From contig JAITOY010000008.1 in NCBI GenBank assembly GCA_031289775.1, positions 1 through 51,938 of the forward strand: 51,938 nucleotides of DNA. The letters run 5' to 3'. The translations under genes were made by a program, and so were the position numbers. How positions within the stretch are numbered: position 1 is the first letter of the stretch; every line of letters begins with the position of its first letter. Source of the DNA: Synergistaceae bacterium (GTDB taxonomy: Bacteria; Synergistota; Synergistia; Synergistales; Synergistaceae). Under the pieces are notes generated by a model. It made no database searches. It saw nothing but the letters and a program-made list of their open reading frames with translations, and was not told the DNA's origin. Positions 1 through 9,700 of the stretch are shown piece after piece.

Positions 1-116
1 TTTCGGGCCAGCGTCTTCGTTATCGCTGCCGTCAACGTCGTCTTGCCGTGGTCTATGTGACCTATCGTGCCTATGTTCAGATGCGGCTTATTTCTCTCGA
101 ATTTCTCCTTTGCCAT
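1..116 (-). CDS. tuf: Elongation factor Tu, N-terminal fragment (cut by window start)
   Basis: The reverse complement from 116 reads [16 protein letters not shown] and continues through [14 protein letters not shown], the EF-Tu N-terminus with its P-loop GHxDHGKT. EF-Tu is the GTPase that delivers aminoacyl-tRNA to the ribosome. Only about 38 codons are inside the window; the rest lies to the left. It starts 60 bases downstream of the fusA stop, as expected for the last gene of the str operon. An AGGGAGGA-type ribosome binding site lies just upstream of the ATG. Confidence 0.96.
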   Translation of the reverse strand, partial: MAKEKFERNKPHLNIGTIGHIDHGKTTLTAAITKTLAR

Positions 117-175
117 CTCGGTTCATCCTCCCTGCAAATTTTGGAATTACAATTCCTCTTTAAAACTTTATATTC

Positions 176-2242
176 TCAGCGCTTCAGCAGCTTGTCGGCC
201 ACATCGCGCGATACTTCCTCATAGTGGTCGAACGTCATGGTGTAGGATGCCCGCCCCGACGACCTGCTCCTCAGATCCGTAGCGTATCCGAACATCTCGG
301 CCAAGGGAACGAACGCCTTTACGACGCGCGCGTTCGCGCGGGCGCCCATGCCCTCCACCCTGCCGCGTTTCGACGACAGGTCTCCTATGATGTCTCCCAT
401 ATATTCTTCCGGCATGACGACCTCGACGCTCATCACCGGCTCCATAAGCACCGGATCCGCCTGTCTCATGGCTTCCTTGAAAGCCATTGAACCGGCTATG
501 CGGAACGCCATATCGGAGCTGTCCACATCGTGGTAGCTTCCGTCGACTATCGTGACCCTGACGCCGATCACCGGATAACCGCCGAGTATGCCGTTGTTCA
601 TGGCTTCCTCGACGCCCTTCTGGGCCGCCGGGATGTACTGTTTGGGCACTGTGCCGCCGACGATCTTGTCGATCCACTCGTAGCCGGTGTGTCCTTCCAT
701 CGGCTCCACTTCCAGCACGACGTCGCCGTACTGGCCGTGTCCGCCGCTCTGACGCACGAACTTGCCCTGCGCGCGGGTCAGTTTCCTTATGGCCTCGCGG
801 TAGGCGACCTGCGGGCGTCCCACCTTGACTTCGACGTTGAACTCTCTCCGGAGCCGGTCGACTATTATGTCGAGATGAAGCTCGCCCATTCCTGCGATTA
901 TAGTCTGCCCGCTCTCCTCGCTGACGGATACCCGGAACGTCGGATCCTCCTCGGCAAGAGCCTCCAGGCCCTTGGAGAGCTTTATCTGATCCGCCTTGCT
1001 CATCGGCTCGACGGAGAGGTCGATGACGGGCTCGGGGAAGACGAGGTTTTCCAGCATGACCTGAGTATCCTCCGAGCAGAGCGTGTCTCCTGTGCGAACC
1101 TGCTTGAGTCCCGGGATGGCCACTATCATTCCCGCCGTGGCCGATTCCATCTCCTCGCGCTTGTTCGCGTGCATCCTGAGAATACGGCCCACGCGCTCGC
1201 GCTTGCGGGTCGTGATGTTGTATACGGACGTCCCGTTCGTTATCTTGCCCGAGTAAACGCGGCAGAAGGCTAGACGCCCCACGAACGGATCGACCATTAT
1301 CTTGAAGGCGAGAGCTGCGAACGGCGCGTCCTCGTCAGGAAGAACCTCCACAACACGCTCCGGATCGTCCGGGTCGACTCCGCGCACAGGCGGAAGGTCG
1401 AGCGGACTCGGCAGATAGTCGACAACCGCGTCGAGAAGGGGCTGAACGCCCTTGTTCTTGAAAGCGGACCCGCATAGCACCGGAACGATAGCCAGAGATA
1501 TGGTGTTTTTACGAATGGCCGACTTTATCAGGTCGACTGGAACATCCTCGCCGTCGAGGAACATCCGCGTTATGTCGTCGTCGAAATCCGCGAGGGACTC
1601 TATCATGGCATCGCGGGCCGCGCGCGCCTCCTCTATGAGCTGCGGCGGAATTTCGGCGAGCTTGAACTCCTGACCCAGATCGTCTTCATAGACTATGGCC
1701 TTGAATTTGACGAGATCGACCATCCCGACGAAGCCATCCTCGACCCCTATTGGTATCTGTATTGGGATCGCGCACGCTCCGAGGCGGTCTTTCATCTCGC
1801 CGACGACATTCATAAAATCGGCCCCGACACGATCCATCTTGTTGATGAATGCAACGCGGGGAACGCTGTATTTATCGGCCTGACGCCACACAGTCTCCGA
1901 CTGAGGCTCGACTCCTCCGACGGCGCAGAAGACGGAAACCGCTCCGTCAAGCACCCTCATCGAGCGTTCCACCTCGACAGTAAAGTCCACGTGCCCGGGC
2001 GTATCAATAATGTTGATAAGAGCGTCTCCCCAATGACACGTAGTCGCGGCGCTCGTTATCGTGATGCCGCGCTCGCGTTCCTGCTCCATCCAATCCATAG
2101 TGGCCGCGCCTTCATGAACCTCTCCCAGCTTGTGCTTGCGCCCCGTGTAGAAAAGGACGCGCTCGGTGGTAGTGGTCTTTCCAGCGTCGATATGAGCCGC
2201 TATTCCAATATTGCGAATTGTAGCCAGATCAATTTTTGACAT
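176..2242 (-). CDS. fusA: Elongation factor G
   Basis: EF-G, 688 aa, is the cytoplasmic GTPase that drives ribosomal translocation and, with RRF, recycling. The N-terminus has the P-loop [14 protein letters not shown] (about residues 15-28), then DTPGHVDF (G3) and INKMDR (G4). The C-terminal domains are complete, ending in the usual [19 protein letters not shown] region. Length is normal for the family (about 690-700). It is the third gene of rpsL-rpsG-fusA-tuf, 53 bases downstream of rpsG. The ribosome binding site ahead of the ATG is weak, so translation may be partly coupled to rpsG. No unusual residue was noticed. Confidence 0.98.
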   Translation of the reverse strand: MSKIDLATIRNIGIAAHIDAGKTTTTERVLFYTGRKHKLGEVHEGAATMDWMEQERERGITITSAATTCHWGDALINIIDTPGHVDFTVEVERSMRVLDGAVSVFCAVGGVEPQSETVWRQADKYSVPRVAFINKMDRVGADFMNVVGEMKDRLGACAIPIQIPIGVEDGFVGMVDLVKFKAIVYEDDLGQEFKLAEIPPQLIEEARAARDAMIESLADFDDDITRMFLDGEDVPVDLIKSAIRKNTISLAIVPVLCGSAFKNKGVQPLLDAVVDYLPSPLDLPPVRGVDPDDPERVVEVLPDEDAPFAALAFKIMVDPFVGRLAFCRVYSGKITNGTSVYNITTRKRERVGRILRMHANKREEMESATAGMIVAIPGLKQVRTGDTLCSEDTQVMLENLVFPEPVIDLSVEPMSKADQIKLSKGLEALAEEDPTFRVSVSEESGQTIIAGMGELHLDIIVDRLRREFNVEVKVGRPQVAYREAIRKLTRAQGKFVRQSGGHGQYGDVVLEVEPMEGHTGYEWIDKIVGGTVPKQYIPAAQKGVEEAMNNGILGGYPVIGVRVTIVDGSYHDVDSSDMAFRIAGSMAFKEAMRQADPVLMEPVMSVEVVMPEEYMGDIIGDLSSKRGRVEGMGARANARVVKAFVPLAEMFGYATDLRSRSSGRASYTMTFDHYEEVSRDVADKLLKR

Positions 2243-2295
2243 ATGTGATATTCATCGTATTGAAGAAACCCAACGATTCGACCTCTTTCAATAAT

Positions 2296-2766
2296 TTACC
2301 AACGATAATGAGCGAACGCCTTGTTCGCTTCGGCCATGCGGTGCGTATCCTCGCGCTTTTTGACGGAACCGCCCTCGCCCTTGCATGCGTCGGCCAGCTC
2401 GCGGGCGAGACGCTCGACCATGGGTATACCCTTGCGGGACCGCGAATACTGAATTATCCAACGTATAGCCAGAGCCTGTGCCCTGTCCGGACGAATCTCC
2501 ACCGGCACCTGATACGTGGCGCCGCCGACACGACGGGGGCGAACCTCTATCTGAGGCCTCACGTTGCCCATCGCCTTCTCATAAACCTCGACAGGCTCCA
2601 TGCTGAGACGGGAACCGGCCAGATCCAGCGCGCCGTACATAATGCTCTCGGCAATGCTCTTCTTGCCGTCCAACATGAGACAGTTGACAAATTTTGCTAT
2701 GGAAGCGTTGGAGAACACAGAATCAGGAGGTGTTATCCTCGGCTTGACATGCCCTTTACGCGGCAT
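2296..2766 (-). CDS. rpsG: 30S ribosomal protein S7
   Basis: Primary 16S rRNA-binding protein that nucleates the 30S head, 156 aa, the usual bacterial length. It begins MPRKGHVKPR and contains the family stretches FVNCLMLDGKKSIAE and VRPRRVGGATYQVPVEI. The ATG is preceded by AGAGAGGAG at a normal distance. It lies 16 bases after rpsL in the same leftward operon. In other bacteria S7 represses its own operon; no obvious S7 target was recognised here. Confidence 0.98.
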   Translation of the reverse strand: MPRKGHVKPRITPPDSVFSNASIAKFVNCLMLDGKKSIAESIMYGALDLAGSRLSMEPVEVYEKAMGNVRPQIEVRPRRVGGATYQVPVEIRPDRAQALAIRWIIQYSRSRKGIPMVERLARELADACKGEGGSVKKREDTHRMAEANKAFAHYRW

Positions 2767-2782
2767 AGATCATACTCCTCTC

Positions 2783-3157
2783 TTACTTCTTTGGCGCGCG
2801 GGCGCCGTATTTCGAACGGCTCTGCTTGCGGTTTTCAACGCCTCCGCAGTCGAGCGTTCCACGAACTATGTGATAACGAACGCCCGGCAGATCCTTAACT
2901 CTACCCCCGCGAACGAGGACGACCGAGTGTTCCTGAAGATTATGCCCTATGCCTGGGATGTAAGCCGTGATCTCTATGCCGTTTGTAAGACGAACACGGG
3001 CGACCTTGCGCAGAGCCGAGTTCGGCTTTTTGGGCGTTACTGTGTACACGCGAGTGCAGACACCTCTGCGCTGCGGGTTCTCCTGTAATGCCGGAGCGGT
3101 CGAGCGCGTTCTCTTATCGTGCCTTCCATGTCGGATAAGCTGTGCGATACTTGGCAA
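2783..3157 (-). CDS. rpsL: 30S ribosomal protein S12 (TTG start)
   Basis: Decoding-centre protein S12, 124 aa. The signature [18 protein letters not shown] and the loop [28 protein letters not shown] are present, with Lys and Arg at the usual streptomycin-resistance positions. An open frame extends upstream to an ATG at 3178, but those codons encode MMEGGG, which is the Shine-Dalgarno GGAAGGAGGAGG read as protein. The true start is the TTG at 3157 (then PSIAQL, matching the family N-terminus MPTIxQL). It is the first gene of the str operon, about 120 bases downstream of a strong promoter. Confidence 0.97.
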   Translation of the reverse strand: MPSIAQLIRHGRHDKRTRSTAPALQENPQRRGVCTRVYTVTPKKPNSALRKVARVRLTNGIEITAYIPGIGHNLQEHSVVLVRGGRVKDLPGVRYHIVRGTLDCGGVENRKQSRSKYGARAPKK

Positions 3158-3280
3158 ATTACCTCCTCCTTCCATCATCGTCTAAAATATTATTTATGCG
3201 ATCATACTAAACAGCGGCATAAAAGCCACAATCATTCCGCCCAACGGACATACCACCGCCCGCAGAACAGAGCGTTAGAT

Positions 3281-3309
3281 ATAATATCAGGCCTCAAGGG
3301 CTATGTCAA
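3281..3309 (-). promoter_or_regulatory. Sigma-70-type promoter of the rpsL-rpsG-fusA-tuf operon
   Basis: On the minus strand TTGACA (3309-3304) and TATTAT (3286-3281) are separated by exactly 17 bases. This is a near-consensus housekeeping promoter, predicted to start transcription near 3274, roughly 117 bases ahead of the rpsL TTG. Strength and position fit the str operon. Confidence 0.8.
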
Positions 3310-3390
3310 GCTCGCCTGCGACGTTTTCAGGGCAAACGCATCAAAAGCAGCAGATATGCAGGCCAGACGGCTTGCGTTTTTGCCTATATA

Positions 3391-3418
3391 AGTGTATAAA
3401 CACATAAACACACATAAA
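3391..3418 (+). promoter_or_regulatory. Possible operator/promoter of the toxin-antitoxin pair
   Basis: Just upstream of the antitoxin is a run with the small palindrome GTGTATAAACAC and near-repeats of AAACACATAAA, ending in AAAGGAGG as ribosome binding site. A TATATAAG box lies immediately before it. Ribbon-helix-helix antitoxins usually repress their own promoter by binding short repeats. That this is such an operator is inference. Confidence 0.35.
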
Positions 3419-3430
3419 GGAGGCGGCGTC

Positions 3431-3667
3431 ATGGATAGCGTTCGATGGAACGTGGCTGTGTCGGCGGATACCGACAAATCGCTTCGAATGTTCATAGCCG
3501 GGCGCGGCGGCAGAAAGGGAGATTTGTCGCACGTTATCGAGGAGGCCGTAAGGTCATATATTTTCGAGCAGACGGCACATCAGATAAAAACTGCCAACAA
3601 AGGTATAAAGGAGGGAGAAATGGACGAGATGATCGAAGAAGCGTTGGATTGGGCGCGCCGCTACTGA
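3431..3667 (+). CDS. Ribbon-helix-helix antitoxin-like protein
   Basis: Small protein of 78 aa. The stretch VRWNVAVSADTDKSLRMF followed by GRKGDLSHVIEEAVRSYIF has the beta strand plus two-helix pattern of ribbon-helix-helix (Arc/MetJ-like) DNA-binding antitoxins. The C-terminal half is acidic and helical, the usual toxin-binding part. The frame is open upstream to 3392, but the ATG at 3431 follows AAAGGAGGCGGCGTC and gives the proper N-terminus. The stop overlaps the toxin ATG by one base, so the two are translationally coupled. Family assignment is from pattern only. Confidence 0.8.
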   Translation: MDSVRWNVAVSADTDKSLRMFIAGRGGRKGDLSHVIEEAVRSYIFEQTAHQIKTANKGIKEGEMDEMIEEALDWARRY

Positions 3668-4077
3668 TGCGAGTGGTTCTTGACACAAATGTTTTTTTCA
3701 GTGCTCTGATATCTCCACATGGCGCTCCAAACGAAATTTATCGTGCGTGGCAAACCGACCGCTTTGAATTAGTCACGTCACAAAAACAAATCGACGAGAT
3801 TCGCAGGGCGAGCCGTTACCCAAAGTTCAAATCGGTCTTCAGGCCGGCATTGATAGGAACTCTTATCAACAATATGCGCAGGACATTAGTGCTCGAACGT
3901 TTGCATATTGAGGAAGAAGCTGACGACCCGGACGATGCCTTTTTATTGGCGATGGCATTGACAGGAGAAGCGGATTATCTTGTAACTGGCGACCGTCGGG
4001 CCGGACTGCTTGAACGCGGTCATATTGGACGAACTAGCATCACGACGCCGAGTATATTTTGCTCTAAGGTTCTATAA
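3667..4077 (+). CDS. PIN-domain toxin (toxin-antitoxin ribonuclease)
   Basis: 136-aa PIN domain protein of the 'putative toxin, PIN family' type. It begins MRVVLDTNVFFSALISP, with the first catalytic Asp in VLDTN. The middle TSQKQIDEI supplies the conserved Glu region, and DPDDAFLLAMALTGEADYLVTGDR supplies the later acidic residues that bind Mg2+/Mn2+ for RNA cleavage. A longer open frame begins at 3445 but overlaps the antitoxin; the ATG at 3667 that overlaps the antitoxin stop is preferred. It ends 18 bases from the convergent proA stop. RNA target is unknown. Confidence 0.85.
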   Translation: MRVVLDTNVFFSALISPHGAPNEIYRAWQTDRFELVTSQKQIDEIRRASRYPKFKSVFRPALIGTLINNMRRTLVLERLHIEEEADDPDDAFLLAMALTGEADYLVTGDRRAGLLERGHIGRTSITTPSIFCSKVL

Positions 4078-4095
4078 AATGCCCCATTTTTTGCC

Positions 4096-5349
4096 TCACC
4101 CCCTGACCTGGCCATCCCCGTTGATTATGTATTTTATCGAGGTGAGCTGCTCAAGCCCCATCGGGCCTCTCGCGTGCAGTTTCTGAGTGCTTATCCCTAT
4201 TTCAGCCCCAAAACCAAACTCTCCTCCGTCCGTAAAACGCGTCGACGCGTTCACGTAAACAGCGGCAGAATCGACATCGGACTGGAATTTCCTCGCGTTG
4301 GTGTAACTCTCGGTCACTATGCAGTCGCTGTGATGCGTTCCATATCTCTCGATGTGGTCGATGGCCTCGTCGATTCCCTTCACGCTCTTCACGGCTAAGA
4401 TCAGATCGTTATACTCAGCGCCCCAGTCCTCCTCCGTAGCGGCCAGCGACGCCGGGCACAACCCGCGTGTCCGTTCGTCCCCTCTGATCTCGACGCCCAG
4501 TCGCGTCAACTCCGACAACAGCGACTCGAGAAAACCGTCGCTCAGACGATCATGAAACAACATCGTCTCCACGGCGTTGCAGACCCCGGGGCGCTGGCAC
4601 TTCGCGTTTATCACTATGCTGCGCGCCTTTTCAAAATCCGCGCTCTCGTCGATGTAAATATGGCAATTGCCCATTCCAGTCATTATATAGGGCACGCGCG
4701 CGTTCTCCATGACGGATTTTTTGAGGCTGAGGCCCCCGCGCGGTATCAGCACGTCTATATCCTGAAGGCGCATCATCGCGACCGAAGCCTCACGATCTCT
4801 TGCGGATAGCGCCTGCACCGCCCCATGAGGCAATCCGGACGCGACTACAGCCTCTGTGAGCGCGGCGGTGATCGCGGAGTTGGAATGGTATGCTTCTTTA
4901 CCCCCACGCAATATCACGGCGTTTCCGGATTTCAGGCACAAACCCGCCGCGTCGGAAGTGACATTCGGCCGCGCCTCGTATATCATCCCTATCACGCCCA
5001 GAGGAACCCGCACCCGACTCACAGTGACGCCGGACGCCGTGGTCCAGGTCGCGTCGATCTCTCCAACCGGATCGCGCAGAGCGGCTATTTCCTCAAGACC
5101 GGCAGCCATAGCCTCGATCCGCGAGTTGGTGACAGTGAGCCGGTCGATCATAGCGGAGGACAGGCCGTTTTTGCGTCCATCCTCCACATCCATCGCGTTT
5201 TTCCCGGTTATCGCGCGCGCGTTGCCCCTCAGAGATTCCGCCATGAGAGCGAGCGCTTTGTTTTTGCGATCGCTCGTCGCGCCAGCGAGGGCTTTTGCGG
5301 CGATTTTTGCCCTCCGGCCCATCTCCGGAAGTTCGTCGATCCAGTTCAC
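4096..5349 (-). CDS. proA: Gamma-glutamyl phosphate reductase
   Basis: Second enzyme of proline synthesis: reduces gamma-glutamyl phosphate with NADPH to glutamate semialdehyde. The catalytic cysteine lies in QRPGVCNAVETML, and the family stretches GVIGMIYEARPNVTSDAAGLCLKSGNAVILRGGKEA and FTDGGEFGFGAEIGISTQKLHARGPMGL are present. The frame is open to an ATG at 5379, but that codon has no Shine-Dalgarno. The GTG at 5349 follows AAAGAGGTGAGG at proper spacing and gives 417 aa, the normal length. With either start it directly follows proB. Cytoplasmic. Confidence 0.96.
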   Translation of the reverse strand: MNWIDELPEMGRRAKIAAKALAGATSDRKNKALALMAESLRGNARAITGKNAMDVEDGRKNGLSSAMIDRLTVTNSRIEAMAAGLEEIAALRDPVGEIDATWTTASGVTVSRVRVPLGVIGMIYEARPNVTSDAAGLCLKSGNAVILRGGKEAYHSNSAITAALTEAVVASGLPHGAVQALSARDREASVAMMRLQDIDVLIPRGGLSLKKSVMENARVPYIMTGMGNCHIYIDESADFEKARSIVINAKCQRPGVCNAVETMLFHDRLSDGFLESLLSELTRLGVEIRGDERTRGLCPASLAATEEDWGAEYNDLILAVKSVKGIDEAIDHIERYGTHHSDCIVTESYTNARKFQSDVDSAAVYVNASTRFTDGGEFGFGAEIGISTQKLHARGPMGLEQLTSIKYIINGDGQVRG

Positions 5350-5381
5350 GTCCTCACCTCTTTCAATGATATGAGTCATCG

Positions 5382-6503
5382 CTACAACAGAGCCATGTTG
5401 TACCTGTTGATCAGCTCTTCATAATCTATATGCCCGAGAATTTTCCTCACATCGGCAGTGCGTTTGCCTATTATCTTCCTGGCGTCTTTATCGTCGAAAT
5501 TGCTGATACCTCGCGCTATAATCCTTCCGCTGCCGTTCCGCACCGAGACGACATCCCCCATGCCGAAATCGCCCATCACTTCGACAGCGCCGGATGGCAG
5601 AAGGTTAGTTCCTTTATAAAGAATGGCCTCCTCCGCCCCTTCGTCTATGACATACGCCCCGACCGGCTTGCTCCCAACGGAGAGCCACTGCCTGCGTTCC
5701 TCTCCGTAGCCGCCGCGGTGCGGCAGGAAGATGGTGCCCACCTTCTCTCCGGCGAGTAATCGCGACAGAATATTTTCTTCCGCCCCGTTCGCTATTATCA
5801 TCGGTATGCCATTTGCCATTGTTATTCTGGCGGCGGCGAGCTTCGTGTACATTCCCCCGCTGGATATGCTGTTGCCCTTGGTGGTGGAGTTCGCTTCCAT
5901 CTCGTCCGTTATCCGGCGTACCTCCGAAATCAGCTCGGCGTCTTTGTTTTTCACGGGATCGACGTTGTAAAGACCGTCTATATCGGAGAGGATGATGAGC
6001 AGATCAGCGCCGGCGATACAGGCCACCATCGCCGACAGTGTATCGTTGTCGCCTATTTTGAGCTCGTCGACCGAGACGGTGTCGTTTTCGTTGATGATAG
6101 GTATCACACCATATTTCAAAAGGGAGAAAAGCGTGTTTCGTGAATAAAGATACCGTTTGGGGTCGGAAAAGCAATCGCGGGTGAGAAGCATTTGCCCGAC
6201 GCATTTCGAGTATTCGGAGAAAAATTTTTCGTACATCTGCATGAGCAATCCCTGCCCAACAGCCGCCACAGCCTGTTTCTCGGGAATACTGGACGGAATT
6301 GGGCAATCGAGCCTGCCCATTCCGGCGCTCACAGCTCCGGAGCTTATCAAGACGGCCTCGCCCCCTCCGCTGTGTATGTCAGATATCTGCGCGGCCAGCC
6401 TGTCGATCTTGTTCAGGCATATTTTCCCGTTTGGATACGTTATGGAACTGGAACCCACCTTTATCACAACGCGAGACGCGCCTTTGATACCTTCTCTGTA
6501 CAT
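5382..6503 (-). CDS. proB: Glutamate 5-kinase
   Basis: First enzyme of proline synthesis: phosphorylates glutamate with ATP. The amino-acid-kinase domain runs from VVIKVGSSSIT to about residue 260, with SSGAVSAGM, PIINENDTVS and IGDNDTLSA motifs. The C-terminal ~100 residues (from GTIFLPHRGG) form the PUA domain typical of long ProB. The frame is open back to a TTG at 6578, but the ATG at 6503 lies 9 bases after GAGGAG and gives 373 aa, close to the E. coli length. ProB is usually feedback-inhibited by proline. Operon with proA. Confidence 0.96.
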   Translation of the reverse strand: MYREGIKGASRVVIKVGSSSITYPNGKICLNKIDRLAAQISDIHSGGGEAVLISSGAVSAGMGRLDCPIPSSIPEKQAVAAVGQGLLMQMYEKFFSEYSKCVGQMLLTRDCFSDPKRYLYSRNTLFSLLKYGVIPIINENDTVSVDELKIGDNDTLSAMVACIAGADLLIILSDIDGLYNVDPVKNKDAELISEVRRITDEMEANSTTKGNSISSGGMYTKLAAARITMANGIPMIIANGAEENILSRLLAGEKVGTIFLPHRGGYGEERRQWLSVGSKPVGAYVIDEGAEEAILYKGTNLLPSGAVEVMGDFGMGDVVSVRNGSGRIIARGISNFDDKDARKIIGKRTADVRKILGHIDYEELINRYNMALL

Positions 6504-6578
6504 GCGGCAACGCTCCTCGATATATACGTTCTTGTTTGCGTCGGCAAAATAGACAGACGTAAATTCACCTAAGTTCAA

Positions 6579-6609
6579 ATTTTAACCCAATAATTGATTT
6601 ATCCTTCAA
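6579..6609 (-). promoter_or_regulatory. Weak candidate promoter of proBA
   Basis: Minus strand: TTGAAG (6609-6604) and TAAAAT (6584-6579) with a 19-base spacer, giving a leader of roughly 70 bases before the preferred proB ATG. Spacing is longer than ideal, so this is tentative. Confidence 0.3.
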
Positions 6610-6639
6610 AGATACGCTTTTAACGTAAGCCTCCCCAAC

Positions 6640-6684
6640 AAAAACCGGCCGCCAGAGATCACATCACAAATTGGCGGCCGGTTT
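6640..6684 (-). terminator. Intrinsic terminator after carB-dapF
   Basis: Thirteen-base perfect arms AAACCGGCCGCCA (6642-6654) and TGGCGGCCGGTTT (6672-6684). Read on the minus strand the hairpin ends in a run of five T. It lies about 45 bases downstream of the carB-dapF stop and separates that operon from proB. Confidence 0.75.
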
Positions 6685-6728
6685 GACGGCGTCGAAAAAC
6701 GCGCGGCTATTTGCATGAATCGTCATAT

Positions 6729-9700
6729 TTAAATTTCGACCTCGCCCTCGAAGACCTTGTGAACCTTGCAGTGCAGGATCACCTCGTCTCCGGAGTAGTC
6801 GACGGTCATGTCTCCGCCGTTCTGTATCACGCGCACTGGCATACCCTTCGTGCAAAAGCCGTTTTCGACGGCCGCCACTACGGCCGCGCACGCGCCGCTT
6901 CCACTGGCCGGCGTCTCGCCATCGCCGCGCTCCCATATCCTCATCTTGAGAGTATTTTCGTCAAGCACTTGAACGAACTCCACGTTCGCCCTGCTCGGGA
7001 ATATCGATGCTCGCTCCACGCCGGGGCCGATCATCTCCACTTTTGTGTTCTCTACGTCATCGCAAAACATGACGCAGTGGGGACTGCCCATGGAGACGCA
7101 CGTTATCGAAAACGTCCCCTCGCCTATGTCAACGACCCTCCCCAATATCTTGTTGCCAGGGAGATTGACCGGTATCGCGGACGGCGCGAAGTGCGGCGGC
7201 CCCAGGTTGACCCTGCCGGAGACCGCGACGCCGTACCTCGTGGATAAATCCAGCTTCCTCACGCCACTCTGCGTCTCTATCGTGATGGACTTGTCCCCGC
7301 CGGTGAAGCCCTTTTCGAAAAGGTACTTCCCGACGCAGGCGACCGCAGAGGCGCTCATCAGCCCCTCGCTGCCGTCCGTGTTGAAGAGCCTCATTCTGGC
7401 GTCAGCGGTGTCCGAGTCGCAGATCATTACGACGCCGTGCCCCCCGACACCGAAGTGCCTGTCGGCCAGCATTATCGAGAGAGACTCCGGCGAGGTTACG
7501 CTCTGGCCGGCCTCTCCAAATTTCCCGGAGTCGCCGAGACAGTCGAAGTACAAGTCGTCCTTCCCGCAACTGTGCATCTTGCAGAATCGAAGTAATTTTT
7601 TGGACTTGCGCATGTCGTTTATGTCGACGATCTCGATGTTTTCCTCGCCGTACCTGCTTTTGAGGCTGTCAGCCACAGCTAAGGCCGTGTCCATCGACGT
7701 GAGGCACGGGATGCCGAGCCGCGTAGCGAGCGATCGTATCTTCGAGCTCTCCCTGGCCGGGTTCCGCCCCTTGGACGAAGTCGAGATCACGTAGCGCACC
7801 TTGCCGCTTTCAAGGAGCGTGACCACGTTATCCGAGGCCTCGTTGATCTTGTGTATGATAATGGCCGGCAGTCCGGCGCGCGACAACGCGCCCGCGGTTC
7901 CTTTTGTCGCGTAGAGAGTGAAGCCGAGCGCCGCGTATCTCTTGGCTACCTCGACGACCTCCGGCTTATCACCGTCGCGAACCGTGAGGAGGACTCCGCC
8001 GCCGCGCTCCATTTTATAACCGGCCGCGACAAGTCCCTTGAACATGGCCTCCTCAAGCGTTTTGCCTATCCCGAGCACCTCGCCGGTCGACTTCATCTCA
8101 GGGCCCAGCTGCGTCTCGACTCCGTGGAGTTTCTCGAACGAGAACACTGGAACCTTGACTGCCGTATAGGAGACCGGCGGGTAGAGGCCGATGCCGTAAC
8201 CCATGCCGGTCAGCCTCTCCCCAAGCATGGCGCGGGTCGCGAGCTCCACCAGGGGGACTCCCGTCACCTTGCTGATATACGGCACGGTGCGTGAGGCGCG
8301 AGGGTTTATCTCTATCACGTACAGGTCGCCGTCGTATACGATGTACTGGACGTTGACGAGCCCTCGCATGTTCATGGCGAGCGACATCCTTCTCGTGTGG
8401 TCGACGATGCGCTCTATCATGTCATCGTCGATGTTTAGCGCGGGGTAGACGGCTATGGAGTCGCCGGAGTGCACGCCCGTCCGCTCAACGTGCTCCATTA
8501 TGCCGGGGATCAGTATCTCCTCGCCGTCGCATATGGCGTCGACCTCTATCTCGATTCCCCTCAGGTACTTGTCTATAAGAACCGGCGCGTCAATGCCGTC
8601 CGATATTATTATGCCCATGTACTCGACCAGATCCTCGTCCGAGAAGGCTATCGTCATGTTCTGCCCCCCTAGGACGTAGGACGGGCGCACGAGGACTGGA
8701 TAACCCAGGCGCTCTGCGACAATGATGGCCTCGTCGGCCATCCGAACCGTACCTCCGGCCGGGCGCAGTATCCCAAGACCCTCGAGCATCGCGTCAAAAC
8801 GCTCTCTGTCCTCCGCAAGGTCAATGCTGTCAAAAGGCGTCCCTATAATCTCAAATCCGTGTTCATCAAGAAAACCGGCGAGTTTGATAGCGGTTTGCCC
8901 GCCGTAGGCCGCGACGACCCCTATCGGTTTTTCTATTTCGAGGATATCGAACACGTCCTCCGGCGTCAGCGGTTCGAAGTAGAGGCGGTCGGCTGTGTCG
9001 AAATCGGTCGAGACCGTCTCTGGGTTGTTGTTTATCATCACGACCTCGTAGCCAAGTTTCTTGAGAACAGATACGCAATGTACGCTCGAGTAGTCAAACT
9101 CTATCCCCTGGCCGATGCGAATGGGGCCTGAGCCGAGAACCACTATGGTTCCCTTCCCGCCCTTCCTTCTCCCAATGGCCTCCAACGCCTCGTTCTCGAA
9201 GTCGTGCGTCGCGTAAAAATACGGCGTGACTGCCGCGAACTCGCCAGCGCACGTGTCCACCATCTTATACGACGCCGGAAGATGTTTCGTAACCGCGGCG
9301 CCGGAAATTTTTTCGAGAACGACGTCGGGATAACCGAACCTCTTGCCCTCAATATAAGATTCGTCGTCCAGCCCCGAGTCTCTCAGCCGCTCCTCGTAGC
9401 GAACGAGGTTAAGAAGCTTGCCCAGGAACCATATATCGATCTTCGTCGCGTCGTGTATTACCTTGATGGATACGCCGCGACGGAGGGCCGCGAATATCTG
9501 GAATATCCTCTCGTCCGTAGGCGTCCTGAGGGCGTTGAAAAGCTCATCGTCTGAGAAGACTTCCAGCTTCGACAGATACAGCGTCTGCTGGTGTATCTCA
9601 GCGCCTCGTATCGCCTTCATGAGGGCGGATTCGAAGCTCGACCCCAGGGACATCACCTCCCCTGTGGCCTTCATCTGTGTGCCGATATCGCGCGGCGCTC

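Noticed and set aside
6664-6936. Separate small gene at the end of the carB-dapF frame
   Set aside because: It is another frame of the DapF-like domain and crosses the terminator hairpin.
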